Made by a program: the position numbers and the translations under genes. A stretch of DNA of 64,000 nt, from contig JANQOU010000011.1 in NCBI GenBank assembly GCA_028285585.1, forward strand, positions 62,001-126,000, read 5' to 3'. Under the pieces are notes generated by a model. That model saw only the letters and a program-made list of their open reading frames with translations. It was not told the DNA's origin and did no database searches. This DNA comes from Acidimicrobiia bacterium. GTDB taxonomy: Bacteria; Actinomycetota; Acidimicrobiia; Spongiisociales; ZC4RG35. Shown here in pieces: positions 51,656-59,883 of this stretch; position 1 is the stretch's first letter; each line of letters begins with the position of its first letter.

Positions 51656-52489
51656 ATGCAGGAAGAAGCACCGTTCGAGAAGCTGCTGCCGATAGGCAGG
51701 TTCAGCGAGATGACGAGACTCTCGATCAAGGCGTTGCGGCTCTACGACGAGATCGACTTGCTCCGCCCGGCACTGGTGGACCAATCCTCCGGATACCGGT
51801 ACTACAGCCCTGGCCAGGCCGCCAAGGCGGAAGCGATTCGTGCGTTGCGACGAGCCGAGATGCCCCTCGAAGAGATACGTCAGTTGCTGAGCGCAGCCCC
51901 AGACGTGGCGGGCTCCCTGATGAAGAACCATCGGGATCGCATCGCCGAGCGGCTGGCAGAGAACGAGCGGACCTTGGACTTCCTGTCCGAATTGATCGAA
52001 GGAAGGAAACAGTTGATGCCATATGAAGTGAACGTCAAGGAACTGGAAGACGCCAGCGTCGCCTCACTGAAGGTCGAGACGACCCTGGAGACCATCGCCG
52101 GCCAGATCGGGGAAGGGTTCGGGAAACTCCACCACGCCGTCCTCGGGCAGGGCCAGCAGATAAGCGGAGCCCCGTTCATCGTGTATCACGACATCATCGA
52201 CGAGGAGACCCCGGGGACGATCGAGATCTGCGCCCCGGTCTCGGAGCCGATCGCCGACAGCGGTGAGGTCAAGGCGGCCACAATCAAAGGCGGCCCAATG
52301 GCCACGACGATGCACAAGGGTCGTTACAGCGAGGTGGGGCCGGCGTACCACGCCCTGTCCACCTGGATGTCAGACCATGGGCACGTCCCGGCGGGACCGC
52401 CACGGGAGACCTATCTCAACGACCCAACCCAGGTCCCCGAATCAGATTTGCTGACCGAGGTGTCCTGGCCCATCGACCCAGCCGAATAG
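51656..52489 (+). CDS. MerR-family regulator with GyrI-like effector domain
   Basis: A 277-residue regulator. MerR winged helix (about 8-80): LLPIGRFSEMTRLSIKALRLYDEIDLLRPALVDQSSGYRYYSPGQAAKAEAIRALRRAEMPLEEIRQLL, then a coiled-coil dimer helix (about 90-120), then a GyrI-like domain (about 125-277; KGRYSEVGPAYHALSTWMSDHGHVPAGPPRETYLNDP) of the BmrR type that binds hydrophobic cations or drugs. Autoregulation is supported by its own 19-bp-spacer operator. Nothing downstream looks like its efflux target; the next gene converges. Confidence 0.9.
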   Translation: MQEEAPFEKLLPIGRFSEMTRLSIKALRLYDEIDLLRPALVDQSSGYRYYSPGQAAKAEAIRALRRAEMPLEEIRQLLSAAPDVAGSLMKNHRDRIAERLAENERTLDFLSELIEGRKQLMPYEVNVKELEDASVASLKVETTLETIAGQIGEGFGKLHHAVLGQGQQISGAPFIVYHDIIDEETPGTIEICAPVSEPIADSGEVKAATIKGGPMATTMHKGRYSEVGPAYHALSTWMSDHGHVPAGPPRETYLNDPTQVPESDLLTEVSWPIDPAE

Positions 52490-52505
52490 CCGCGGAAGAC
52501 TGCAA

Positions 52506-52540
52506 GCGGTTTCACCGGCTGCGAGAGCCGGTGAAACCGC
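52506..52540. terminator. Bidirectional terminator hairpin
   Basis: GCGGTTTCACCGGCT and AGCCGGTGAAACCGC form a perfect 15-bp stem with a 5-nt loop, between the convergent MerR and metallo-hydrolase genes. Confidence 0.85.
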
Positions 52541-52546
52541 CATGAC

Positions 52547-53176
52547 TCATGGAGTGAAGGACTGACCCCAGTCGAGATCGACCATCTCGATCCCAGACGG
52601 CTCCAGGGCCGCCCCGACGATCCCCCGAGCCCACTCACGGCCTCCCGGTGTCAGGTAGAAGTCGTGGATAGGGACCACCCGGCGAGGCCCGAGCCTCTCG
52701 GCGAACAAGACCGCACCACGTGCCGAGTCCCAAGGAACAATCAAGGGCAACGCCAGGACCTGTCCGCTGCTGGTCGGTTCCCGACTGTCGCCCGGATGGG
52801 TGAGCAAGTCCCCAACTGTGAACGACCGGTTCGGAGGGGTAGCTCCATTTGGGATCGCACCATGGAGGACATCTTCCACCGAAACGTCACTCGGAGGTGT
52901 CGTCTCCACGGCGATGTCATGCTCACCGAGAAAACCGGCCACGGCCTGGTTTGAGTAGACGACCACATCGGTGCCGCGGTCGATGAGCCAGCGGACGAAA
53001 TCCGGGTTGGCGTGATCGGGGTGGGCGTGAGTGATCAGAACCCGGCTGACGTCGCCCAGTGTGTCGAGGTCGAAGTCATCGCTTCCGAATGTGTGAAATC
53101 CGGGGTCGATCAGAGTGGCGTCGCTGTCGGTGGTGACGAGGAGGCAGGAGTCGGTGAGTCTCTGAATCGTTGGCAT
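52547..53176 (-). CDS. MBL-fold metallo-hydrolase
   Basis: A 209-residue protein with the metallo-beta-lactamase metal motif HAHPDH (His50-x-His52-x-Asp54-His55) and a later HDF (VVPIHDFYLT). The compact form, without a long insert, resembles UlaG-like/RomA-like hydrolases; the substrate is unknown. The frame is open to 53590 through the antisense of the ligase gene, but MPTIQRLTDSCLLV at 53176 is the natural start and TACATT lies six bases before it (leaderless). Confidence 0.82.
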   Translation of the reverse strand: MPTIQRLTDSCLLVTTDSDATLIDPGFHTFGSDDFDLDTLGDVSRVLITHAHPDHANPDFVRWLIDRGTDVVVYSNQAVAGFLGEHDIAVETTPPSDVSVEDVLHGAIPNGATPPNRSFTVGDLLTHPGDSREPTSSGQVLALPLIVPWDSARGAVLFAERLGPRRVVPIHDFYLTPGGREWARGIVGAALEPSGIEMVDLDWGQSFTP

Positions 53177-53182
53177 CAGCCG

Positions 53183-53203
53183 AATGTACCCCGCCTCTAG
53201 GAT
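53183..53203. promoter_or_regulatory. Back-to-back leaderless promoters
   Basis: In a 36-bp divergent gap TACATT (minus, 53188-53183) lies 6 nt before the ATG at 53176, and TAGGAT (plus, 53198-53203) 9 nt before the ATG at 53213. Neither gene has a ribosome site. Confidence 0.5.
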
Positions 53204-53212
53204 TTCCCGACC

Positions 53213-54517
53213 ATGTTCATGGAGGAAACCGAGACTCTGTCCAGAGCCCGACTCTCTGTGTTGCAGAGCCAGCGTCTCGAGGATCTGCTCAACCGGCTCC
53301 GCACCCTGGACTCCCCCTACTGGAAGGCCAAACTCGCCGGGGTGAAGGCGTTCTCGGCCGTCGAGGAGATAGCCGCACTTCCCTTCACAGAGAAGGCTGA
53401 ATTCAGGGACACCTATCCCTACGGCATGCTCACGGCCCCTCTCGAGAAGGTGGTCCGCGTTCATGCGTCCTCGGGCACCTCGGGCAAACCGACCATCGTC
53501 GCCTACACCCAAGATGACGTCGCGTTGTTCGCCGAAGTCAACGCACGTGCACTCGCCGCGGTCGGGGCAACCGCCGCTGATGTCGTGCAAATCTCATACG
53601 GCTACGGGCTGTTCACCGGCGGCCTTGGCCTCCACTACGGCGTGGAGCGGCTCGGGGCGACAGCAGTGCCTGCCTCGGGCGGCAATCCCGGATTCCAGGT
53701 GGCGCTGATGGCCGACATCGGTGCCACCGGTCTGGCGGCGACCCCTTCGTTCGCACTGATCCTGGCCGAGCGGGCAGCGGCCGATGGGTTGACCGAGAAA
53801 CTCAAACTCGACTGGGGAATCCATGGTGCCGAGCCGTGGTCGGAAGGCCTGCGCGACAAGCTGGAAAACGCCTGGGGCCGGGAATACCACGCCCGCGACA
53901 TCTACGGCCTCTCCGAGATAATCGGGCCTGGAGTGGCCATCGAGTGCCGCGACGGCAAAGGCGGGATGCATGTCTTCGAAGACCACTTCTTCCCTGAGAT
54001 CGTCAACCCGGCTACGGGTGAGCCTGTAGCCGACGGTGAGCCCGGTGAGTTGGTGCTCACCACCCTCACCAAGCAGGCTCAGCCGGTCCTGCGGTACCGG
54101 ACACGTGACATCACCCGATTCATGCCCGGCGACTGCCCGTGTGGGCGAACCAGCCGGAGAATCGCACGTCTCGAGGGAAGGGCCGATGACATGCTCATCA
54201 TCCGTGGGATCAACGTCTACCCACGGACGATCGAGACCGTTCTGATGGACGACCCTGACACCGGCGCCAACTACGCGATCATCGTCGATCGACGCGGCGA
54301 GCTTCCCGAGCTGGAAGCTCGGGTAGAGCTGGCCCACACCGGGCTGGTCGGATCGGAAGACCAGGTCGCCACGCGACTCGCCGAACGGCTCATGGAGACG
54401 GTGCGGCTCAGGGTCAAGGTCGATGTCGGCCCGCCGGGCAGCGTGCCCCGGACCGAAGTCGGGAAGGCGAAGCGAGTCTTCGAGCAAACGGACGACACCG
54501 ACCCGCTCGCTTCGTGA
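53213..54517 (+). CDS. Phenylacetate-CoA ligase-like adenylate-forming enzyme
   Basis: A 434-residue ligase of the PaaK group: VHASSGTSGKPTIVAYTQDDV (P-loop), SYGYGLFTGGLGLHYG, DIYGLSEIIGPGVAIEC, ELVLTTLTKQAQPVLRYRTRD, and the C-terminal GRADDMLIIRGINVYPRTIE. The motifs for ATP and CoA use are intact. PaaK enzymes activate phenylacetate or other aromatic acids, including anthranilate-type substrates. No phenylacetyl-CoA oxygenase genes are nearby, but a monooxygenase/reductase resembling the 2-aminobenzoyl-CoA enzyme is at 60-62 kb, so the true aromatic substrate is open. YbaK gene overlaps its stop. Confidence 0.88.
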   Translation: MFMEETETLSRARLSVLQSQRLEDLLNRLRTLDSPYWKAKLAGVKAFSAVEEIAALPFTEKAEFRDTYPYGMLTAPLEKVVRVHASSGTSGKPTIVAYTQDDVALFAEVNARALAAVGATAADVVQISYGYGLFTGGLGLHYGVERLGATAVPASGGNPGFQVALMADIGATGLAATPSFALILAERAAADGLTEKLKLDWGIHGAEPWSEGLRDKLENAWGREYHARDIYGLSEIIGPGVAIECRDGKGGMHVFEDHFFPEIVNPATGEPVADGEPGELVLTTLTKQAQPVLRYRTRDITRFMPGDCPCGRTSRRIARLEGRADDMLIIRGINVYPRTIETVLMDDPDTGANYAIIVDRRGELPELEARVELAHTGLVGSEDQVATRLAERLMETVRLRVKVDVGPPGSVPRTEVGKAKRVFEQTDDTDPLAS

Positions 54518-54981
54518 CCGAGACGAGGGCTACCAAGGACCACCGTCTCGACGGGGTCACTCACCGCGTCATAGACACCGGGCCGGTCTCATCCCTGGAA
54601 GAAGCTGCTCGACTCCGTGGTGTCCCGCCCTCGGCCGTCATCAAGACAATGGTCGTGAGACGCGGGCAGGACGACTACGTGTTCGTGCTCGTCCCTGGAG
54701 ACCGGGTGATCGACTGGCCCAAGCTTCGCCAGTCTCTCGGTGAGCGGCGACTATCGATGCCCGATGCGGACGAGGCCTTGGCGGTCACCGGCTATGAACG
54801 CGGCACCATCACCCCGCTCGGCTCCGAAAGGGACTGGCCGGTGCTCATGGACGAGCGCCTCCGAGAGGACGAAGTCTCACTGGGTGGCGGGGCCAAGGGC
54901 ATCTCGATCACCATCGGCGGCCAGGACCTCGCTCGCCTGCTCGAAGCCGACGTCGGAGACCTGACCAAACCGCAGTCTTGA
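54514..54981 (+). CDS. YbaK/EbsC-family aminoacyl-tRNA deacylase-like protein
   Basis: A 155-residue protein: SSLEEAARLRGVPPSAVIKTMVVRRGQDDYVFVLVPGDRVIDWPKLRQSLGERRLSMPDADEALAVTGYERGTITPLG. The central Lys (VIKTMV) and the GxxxGxITPLG motif are typical of the YbaK/ProX trans-editing fold that removes wrongly charged amino acids from tRNA. GTG start overlaps the ligase stop by 4 bp. Confidence 0.88.
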   Translation: MTETRATKDHRLDGVTHRVIDTGPVSSLEEAARLRGVPPSAVIKTMVVRRGQDDYVFVLVPGDRVIDWPKLRQSLGERRLSMPDADEALAVTGYERGTITPLGSERDWPVLMDERLREDEVSLGGGAKGISITIGGQDLARLLEADVGDLTKPQS

Positions 54982-55018
54982 GACAACCTGGAGCATCACC
55001 GGGGTACCGTCCTCGCAG

Positions 55019-56401
55019 ATGACCGACTTGTTCTCATCCCGGGCCGACCAACTTGCCTTGTCGGGCGCGCCACTGGCAACTCGGATGAGACCACGCACTC
55101 TCGACGAAGTGGCCGGACAGCCACAACTCCTCGACCCAGGATCGGCATTCAGGCGAGTGGTCGAGTCAGGCCGGCCGGTGTCGATGCTGCTGTGGGGGCC
55201 TCCAGGGACCGGCAAGACGACGCTGGCCCGGGTAGTCGCCAACCACGCCGATGCCGAGTTCGTGACACTCTCCGCCACATCAGCCGGGGTGAAAGACGTC
55301 CGAGAGGTTCTGGCAGACGCCCGGCGCAGGCTCGCCAATGACGAGCGACGCACCGTCCTATTCCTCGACGAGATCCACCGCTTCGCCAAGAACCAGCAGG
55401 ACGCCCTTCTCCCTGGTGTCGAGGAAGGTGTGCTGACACTCATCGGGGCCACGACGGAGAACCCGTTCTTCGAGGTCAACAGCCCGCTGATGAGCCGGAT
55501 GACCCTGTTCCGGTTGGAGGCACTCGAGGCGACTGCCATCAAGACACTGATGAGAAAGGCGCTCGACAACACGGACCGGGGGCTGGGAAAGCAGGGCCTC
55601 TCCATTGACGACGAAGTAGCCGACGAGCTCGCGACGAGGACGGGTGGTGACGCACGACAGGCTCTCAACGCCTTGGAGGTGGCAGCTCTTCTTGCCGAAG
55701 CCGGCGGCCGGACCGCCATCGAGGAGGACGACGTCGCCGAGGCGCTGCAAAGACGGATCGTCCGCTACGACAAGACCGGCGACAACCACTACGACGTCAT
55801 CTCGGCCTTCATCAAGTCGATTCGCGGTTCTGACCCCGACGCCGCGCTGTACTGGCTGTTCCTGATGCTCGAAGGCGGCGAGGACCCCGAGTTCATCGCA
55901 CGCCGCATGGTCATCCTCGCTTCAGAGGACATCGGGCTGGCCGATTCCCGCGCCATCCAAGTGGCAGTGGCTGCCGCTGACGCGTTGGCATATGTGGGCT
56001 TGCCGGAAGCTGCCTATCACCTCACGCACGCCGCTCTCTATCTGGCTGCAGCACCCAAGTCCAACGCAGTGAAAAGAGCGATGGGAGCTGCACGAGACCT
56101 GGTCCAAAGCGGGCCCTCCCCCACCGTGCCGCCCCACCTTCGCTCGACGGGATACTCGGGAGCGGCCCAGCTCGGCCATGGCGAGGACTACGTGTACCCA
56201 CACGCTCATCCGGGCGCCATCGTCACACAGCAGTACTTCCCCGACGGGGTAGAGCCGACGGTGTTGTTCAGGCCAGGCGAAACAGAGGAAGAGGCCAGGA
56301 TCGCAGGATATCTCTCCAAGGTCGACAAGGCCTTGGGAAGGGCCGGCCGGGGGTCAGAGGGCCGCGGCCATCCGGTCGACGACTTCGGTCAGGACTTCTG
56401 A
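55019..56401 (+). CDS. rarA: Replication-associated recombination protein A (AAA+ ATPase)
   Basis: A 460-residue RarA/MgsA/WRNIP1-family protein: Walker A GPPGTGKTT (Lys66), Walker B VLFLDEIHR (about 112-120), NKxQQD-type FAKNQQDALLPGVEEG, sensor 1 IGATTENPFFEVN, then GDARQALNALE, and C-terminal tetramerisation region (YDKTGDNHYDVISAFIKSIRGSDPDAALYWLFLMLEGGEDPEFIARRMVILASEDIGLA). It acts at stalled replication forks. TACCGT lies eight bases before the ATG and no ribosome site is seen. The last 48 bp overlap the convergent aminotransferase. Confidence 0.95.
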   Translation: MTDLFSSRADQLALSGAPLATRMRPRTLDEVAGQPQLLDPGSAFRRVVESGRPVSMLLWGPPGTGKTTLARVVANHADAEFVTLSATSAGVKDVREVLADARRRLANDERRTVLFLDEIHRFAKNQQDALLPGVEEGVLTLIGATTENPFFEVNSPLMSRMTLFRLEALEATAIKTLMRKALDNTDRGLGKQGLSIDDEVADELATRTGGDARQALNALEVAALLAEAGGRTAIEEDDVAEALQRRIVRYDKTGDNHYDVISAFIKSIRGSDPDAALYWLFLMLEGGEDPEFIARRMVILASEDIGLADSRAIQVAVAAADALAYVGLPEAAYHLTHAALYLAAAPKSNAVKRAMGAARDLVQSGPSPTVPPHLRSTGYSGAAQLGHGEDYVYPHAHPGAIVTQQYFPDGVEPTVLFRPGETEEEARIAGYLSKVDKALGRAGRGSEGRGHPVDDFGQDF

Positions 56402-57472
56402 GGTCGTGCCGAAGTTGAGCCTGGCGTAACCCTCCACATCGGTGCCGAACGGCACACAACTGGTAAGGGCCACTCTGCCGTCTTCGAGCAGGACCTCGGC
56501 CGGATCGGCGTGCCCGTAGGCGCGAAGATCGACCCATGCCAGGAATGTGGCGTCTGGCGGCCGATACCGAGCAGCAGGAAGCCGGTCGGCGAGCAGCTCC
56601 GCGAGGAGTCTGCGATTGGAGTCGAGGGTGCTCAACACCGCGTCTAGCCAGTCCCCGCCTTTGCTGTACGCCGCCTCGTTTGCGATCAAGCCGAACAAGC
56701 CCACCGAGCCCATCTCCACCACCGGATCGAACTCCCATCGCTCCCGATCCTCTGGATTGCTCAGCACTATCTGAGCAGCTTTGAGCCCTGGAAGGTTGAA
56801 GGACTTCGAAGCGGAGGTGACCGTCACAACGACTTCAGGGTCAACGGCTGCCGCAGCGATGTGCTCGGCGCCGGGATACACCAGCGGCGCATGGATCTCG
56901 TCTGAGATGACACGTGCCCCCCGGCTGCCTGCCACCTCGATCAGGTCGGCCAACTCAGATCTGCTGAAGACCGTGCCCGCCGGGTTCCACGGGCTGGAGA
57001 TGACCACCGAGCCCGCTCCGTTGTCGATGGCGCGGCCAATGCCATCGAGGTCGTGGGTGTAGCGGCCGTGGTCATCCACGATGCCCGGCACCTCGACGGA
57101 CTCCCGGCCGGCCCGCTCGACCATGCTGAAGAACGGCGAGTATGAAGGCGTGGGCAAGACCACCGGAGATCCAGGTGGTGTCAGCTGGTGGATCACCCGA
57201 AGCACACCTTCGACCACGTCGGGAGCCGGAAGCACGCAGTCAGGATCAACCGCCCAGCCGAAACGATCCGCCCAGAACCTCACCGCTGCCTCGACCATCC
57301 GGCGAATCGCCTTGGGGTTGGCATAACCGGTCTGAGCCTCAGCGACCGCCTTGGCCAGCGCATCGGTGACAGGCTGGGCTATCCCGAAGTCCATCTCAGC
57401 CACCCACGCCGGGATCACATCCTCGTCGTAGTAGGTCCACTTCAGACCGTTCTTGTAGAGCGCTCCATCCAT
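56354..57472 (-). CDS. PatB/MalY-family PLP enzyme (cystathionine beta-lyase / aminotransferase)
   Basis: A 372-residue fold-type I PLP enzyme: PAWVAEMDFGIAQPVTDAL and GYANP at the start, LPTPSYSPFF, SSPWNPAGTVFSRSEL, ISDEIHAPLVYPGAEH, and PLP Lys223 in TSASKSFNLPGLKAAQ. The VAEMDF and DEIHAPL motifs mark the MalY/PatB C-S lyase group, which cleaves cystathionine or cysteine conjugates. Divergent from the methyltransferase-like gene across 35 bp. Confidence 0.9.
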   Translation of the reverse strand: MDGALYKNGLKWTYYDEDVIPAWVAEMDFGIAQPVTDALAKAVAEAQTGYANPKAIRRMVEAAVRFWADRFGWAVDPDCVLPAPDVVEGVLRVIHQLTPPGSPVVLPTPSYSPFFSMVERAGRESVEVPGIVDDHGRYTHDLDGIGRAIDNGAGSVVISSPWNPAGTVFSRSELADLIEVAGSRGARVISDEIHAPLVYPGAEHIAAAAVDPEVVVTVTSASKSFNLPGLKAAQIVLSNPEDRERWEFDPVVEMGSVGLFGLIANEAAYSKGGDWLDAVLSTLDSNRRLLAELLADRLPAARYRPPDATFLAWVDLRAYGHADPAEVLLEDGRVALTSCVPFGTDVEGYARLNFGTTSEVLTEVVDRMAAAL

Positions 57473-57481
57473 GGGGCCCGA

Positions 57482-57500
57482 GAGTAACGGCCACTAGCGT
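57482..57500. promoter_or_regulatory. Back-to-back leaderless promoters
   Basis: TTACTC (minus, 57487-57482) lies nine bases before the ATG at 57472 and TAGCGT (plus, 57495-57500) seven bases before a GTG at 57508. The gap is only 35 bp. Confidence 0.45.
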
Positions 57501-57507
57501 GACCGGA

Positions 57508-58602
57508 GTGAGCTCAGCCTCCCGGTTCTTCGACAGCAGGGCCGCCTACATGATGTTTGTCCGATCGACGAACGAGAAACAGGCGGTGGCAGCCCGGGTC
57601 GGCCGCGAGCTGCCCAAAGTGAGCCCTGGCAAACACGCTCTCCGCGTCTTCGACGCCGGAATGGGAGATGCTTCGGTGCTGAGCCAGCTCATGAGGCGGA
57701 TGCACCAGCGCTTCACCCACATCCCCTGGCTCATCGTCGGCAAGGAGATCAGTGTCGAGGACGTGCGCCAGGCCATGGACCGGATGCCCGACAGGTTCTC
57801 CGAGCATCCGGAGACGGTGTTTGTCGTCACCAACATGCACTACTCCGAGGCGACTGCGCTGCGTGCCGAGGACACGGTTTGGCGAGTGACTGCCCTGGAA
57901 GGCGAGACCGCTCACGACTTCGCCACACAAATCCAGTCGCTCTACCCGACAGTCGCTCAGGACTGGGAGGTGCGCACCAGCCCAAAGACAGGCAATCCGA
58001 TACCGGCACACAACGCCGTCCACGTCCTCTACAGAGCAGACCGGGAGTTCGTGCTTCGTCCCACCATCCCAACCCTCGGCGAGACAGACGGGCTATACGA
58101 CCTGATCATTGCATCGCAGACCTACCGGGCTCGGACCAGTGCTGAGCGCAAAGCAGGGATGGTGCTCGCCCCGCTGGCAAAGGCCCTCGACAAAGGAGGC
58201 CGTCTCGTCGGCGTGCACGGATACGGCCATGACCCAGGCGTCGAGATCATCCGCGGAGTTTGGCCCGGCGAACAGCCATTCCCGACTGGACGCCACGAGA
58301 TCCTGGACGCGGCCGAGAGCCTGCTCTCCGACCCTGAATTGAGCCTTGAGCCGGGCGAGGACGAAGAGTCCATCTTCCGGTTCCACGTCCACACCATGCC
58401 CACCGAGGAGACCGAGCACATCGGCACCCCTTCAATCCTCGCCACATGGAACGCTGCTGCCTACGTGGCCCAAATCGATGAAGAGCGGCTCTCCGAGGCC
58501 ACCGCTGCCGGCAGCTACATAGAACCCACCATTCGGGTGATGCGAGAGCACGAGATCGTCTGGTTCAACAATGAGTCCTACGTGATCGCCAGGAACCCCT
58601 AA
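57508..58602 (+). CDS. Putative SAM-dependent methyltransferase, substrate unknown
   Basis: About 364 residues. LRVFDAGMGDASVLSQLMRRM resembles methyltransferase motif I (hydrophobic-Asp-x-Gly-x-Gly), followed by helical region with WLIVGKEIS, and later LYDLIIASQTYRART (motif IV-like) and APLAKALDKGGRLVGVHGYG (motif VI-like). A C-terminal extension carries conserved-looking FHVHTMPTEETEHIGTPSILATWNAAAYVAQI. The protein does not match a named methyltransferase I recognise. Start is chosen at GTG 57508 (leaderless); GTG 57499 is possible. It ends with a 4-bp overlap with the convergent MFS gene. Confidence 0.6.
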   Translation: MSSASRFFDSRAAYMMFVRSTNEKQAVAARVGRELPKVSPGKHALRVFDAGMGDASVLSQLMRRMHQRFTHIPWLIVGKEISVEDVRQAMDRMPDRFSEHPETVFVVTNMHYSEATALRAEDTVWRVTALEGETAHDFATQIQSLYPTVAQDWEVRTSPKTGNPIPAHNAVHVLYRADREFVLRPTIPTLGETDGLYDLIIASQTYRARTSAERKAGMVLAPLAKALDKGGRLVGVHGYGHDPGVEIIRGVWPGEQPFPTGRHEILDAAESLLSDPELSLEPGEDEESIFRFHVHTMPTEETEHIGTPSILATWNAAAYVAQIDEERLSEATAAGSYIEPTIRVMREHEIVWFNNESYVIARNP

Positions 58603-59843
58603 GTGGCGGCCCTCACCGGTGCCACATCGAGCCGGTAGACGTAATAGGCGCTGACCAGGATGAGGACCGCTGACATGGTGGCGAAGTTGGCCAGCCAGTG
58701 ATATCCAACTCCCGACTTCACCATCCCCGAGAAGATCGCGGCAAGAGCGGCCAGCACACTCATCAACACGTCTGAGAGACCTTGGGCACCGACACGCTCG
58801 GCCTCGGGAAGGCTCTCGGTCAACAGGGCCGACCCGGCGATGAAAGCAAAGTTCCAGCCCACGCCGAGAAGGAACAGCCCGATGAACACGAGCTGTGGGA
58901 CGTAGCCGGCGATCACCGCGGCAACCGTCCCGGACCCGAGGATCACCGCACCCACCATCAACGACCTGATCCGCCCGTACTTGTCTGCGAACCTCCCGAT
59001 GAACGGTGCAAGGCCAAACATCCCAAACACGTGCAGAGAGATCACGAAGAGGGACATCTCTCCGTGACCGTGGTCGTCCATGTGGAGCGGCGTCATCACC
59101 ATGACCGCCACCATTGCCATCTGGCTGACGGCCATCGCCCCCAACGCCAACCTCGCGTGGGTGACCGGCCAGATGACGCGGAAAGACTCGAGGATCCCGC
59201 TCACCGGCTTCGCCCTTGGTGCGTCGGGGTCGACCCCGCCCGCGAACTCCAGCGGGTCGGGTCGGAGCAAGAAGTTGATCAGCACAGCGGCAATCGTGAA
59301 CCCGAGAGCGCCGAGCAGCAACGGGGTCACCCACTCGGCGATTCCTGCATCCATGCCCACCCGGTTGGCCCATCGGGCCATCATCGGCCCGAGGACCCCG
59401 CCCAAGGTCCCAACCCAAACGACCATCGAGATCTCACGGGCCCGGCTCTTCTCATCAGCGAGGTCGGCAGCGGCATAACGATTCTGGAGGTTGGAGGCGT
59501 TTCCCACGCCAAAGACGAAACTGGCAGCAACGAAAGGCCAGAACAGGCCGCCCTGGGCAGCCAGGAAGCCCAGGATGGCTCCCACGATCCCAAACAAGTA
59601 TCCAACGAGCACGCCACGACGCCGCCCGCGCCGCCTCGATCTGAGAGCCAGTGGCGTCGCAGCGACAGCGGTGCCGATGGTCGCTGCTGCCGGTGGTATG
59701 CCCGCAAGGGTGGCATCACCACCCCGCATCTCCTGCGCCACCAGGCCCGCGATAGCGGCCACAGCGATGAACCCGGCGTAGCCGAAGACGTTGGTGATCA
59801 TCAGCGACCTGACCGTCCGACGCTGAACCTGCTGCCGATTCAC
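58599..59843 (-). CDS. Major facilitator superfamily transporter
   Basis: A 414-residue, 12-helix transporter. The TM2-3 loop is RSRRRGRRRGVLVGYLFG, a basic stretch in place of the usual motif A; the TM8-9 loop GRFADKYGRIRSLMVG is a good motif A copy. WNFAFIAGSALLTESLPEAERVGAQGLSD is typical of drug- or metabolite-exporting actinobacterial MFS proteins. GTG start with TAGCCT six bases upstream (leaderless). Substrate cannot be told. Confidence 0.88.
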   Translation of the reverse strand: MNRQQVQRRTVRSLMITNVFGYAGFIAVAAIAGLVAQEMRGGDATLAGIPPAAATIGTAVAATPLALRSRRRGRRRGVLVGYLFGIVGAILGFLAAQGGLFWPFVAASFVFGVGNASNLQNRYAAADLADEKSRAREISMVVWVGTLGGVLGPMMARWANRVGMDAGIAEWVTPLLLGALGFTIAAVLINFLLRPDPLEFAGGVDPDAPRAKPVSGILESFRVIWPVTHARLALGAMAVSQMAMVAVMVMTPLHMDDHGHGEMSLFVISLHVFGMFGLAPFIGRFADKYGRIRSLMVGAVILGSGTVAAVIAGYVPQLVFIGLFLLGVGWNFAFIAGSALLTESLPEAERVGAQGLSDVLMSVLAALAAIFSGMVKSGVGYHWLANFATMSAVLILVSAYYVYRLDVAPVRAAT

Positions 59844-59883
59844 CGAGCCAGGCTATCCGCGAAGTCGGGGCACAGCCTGCGCA

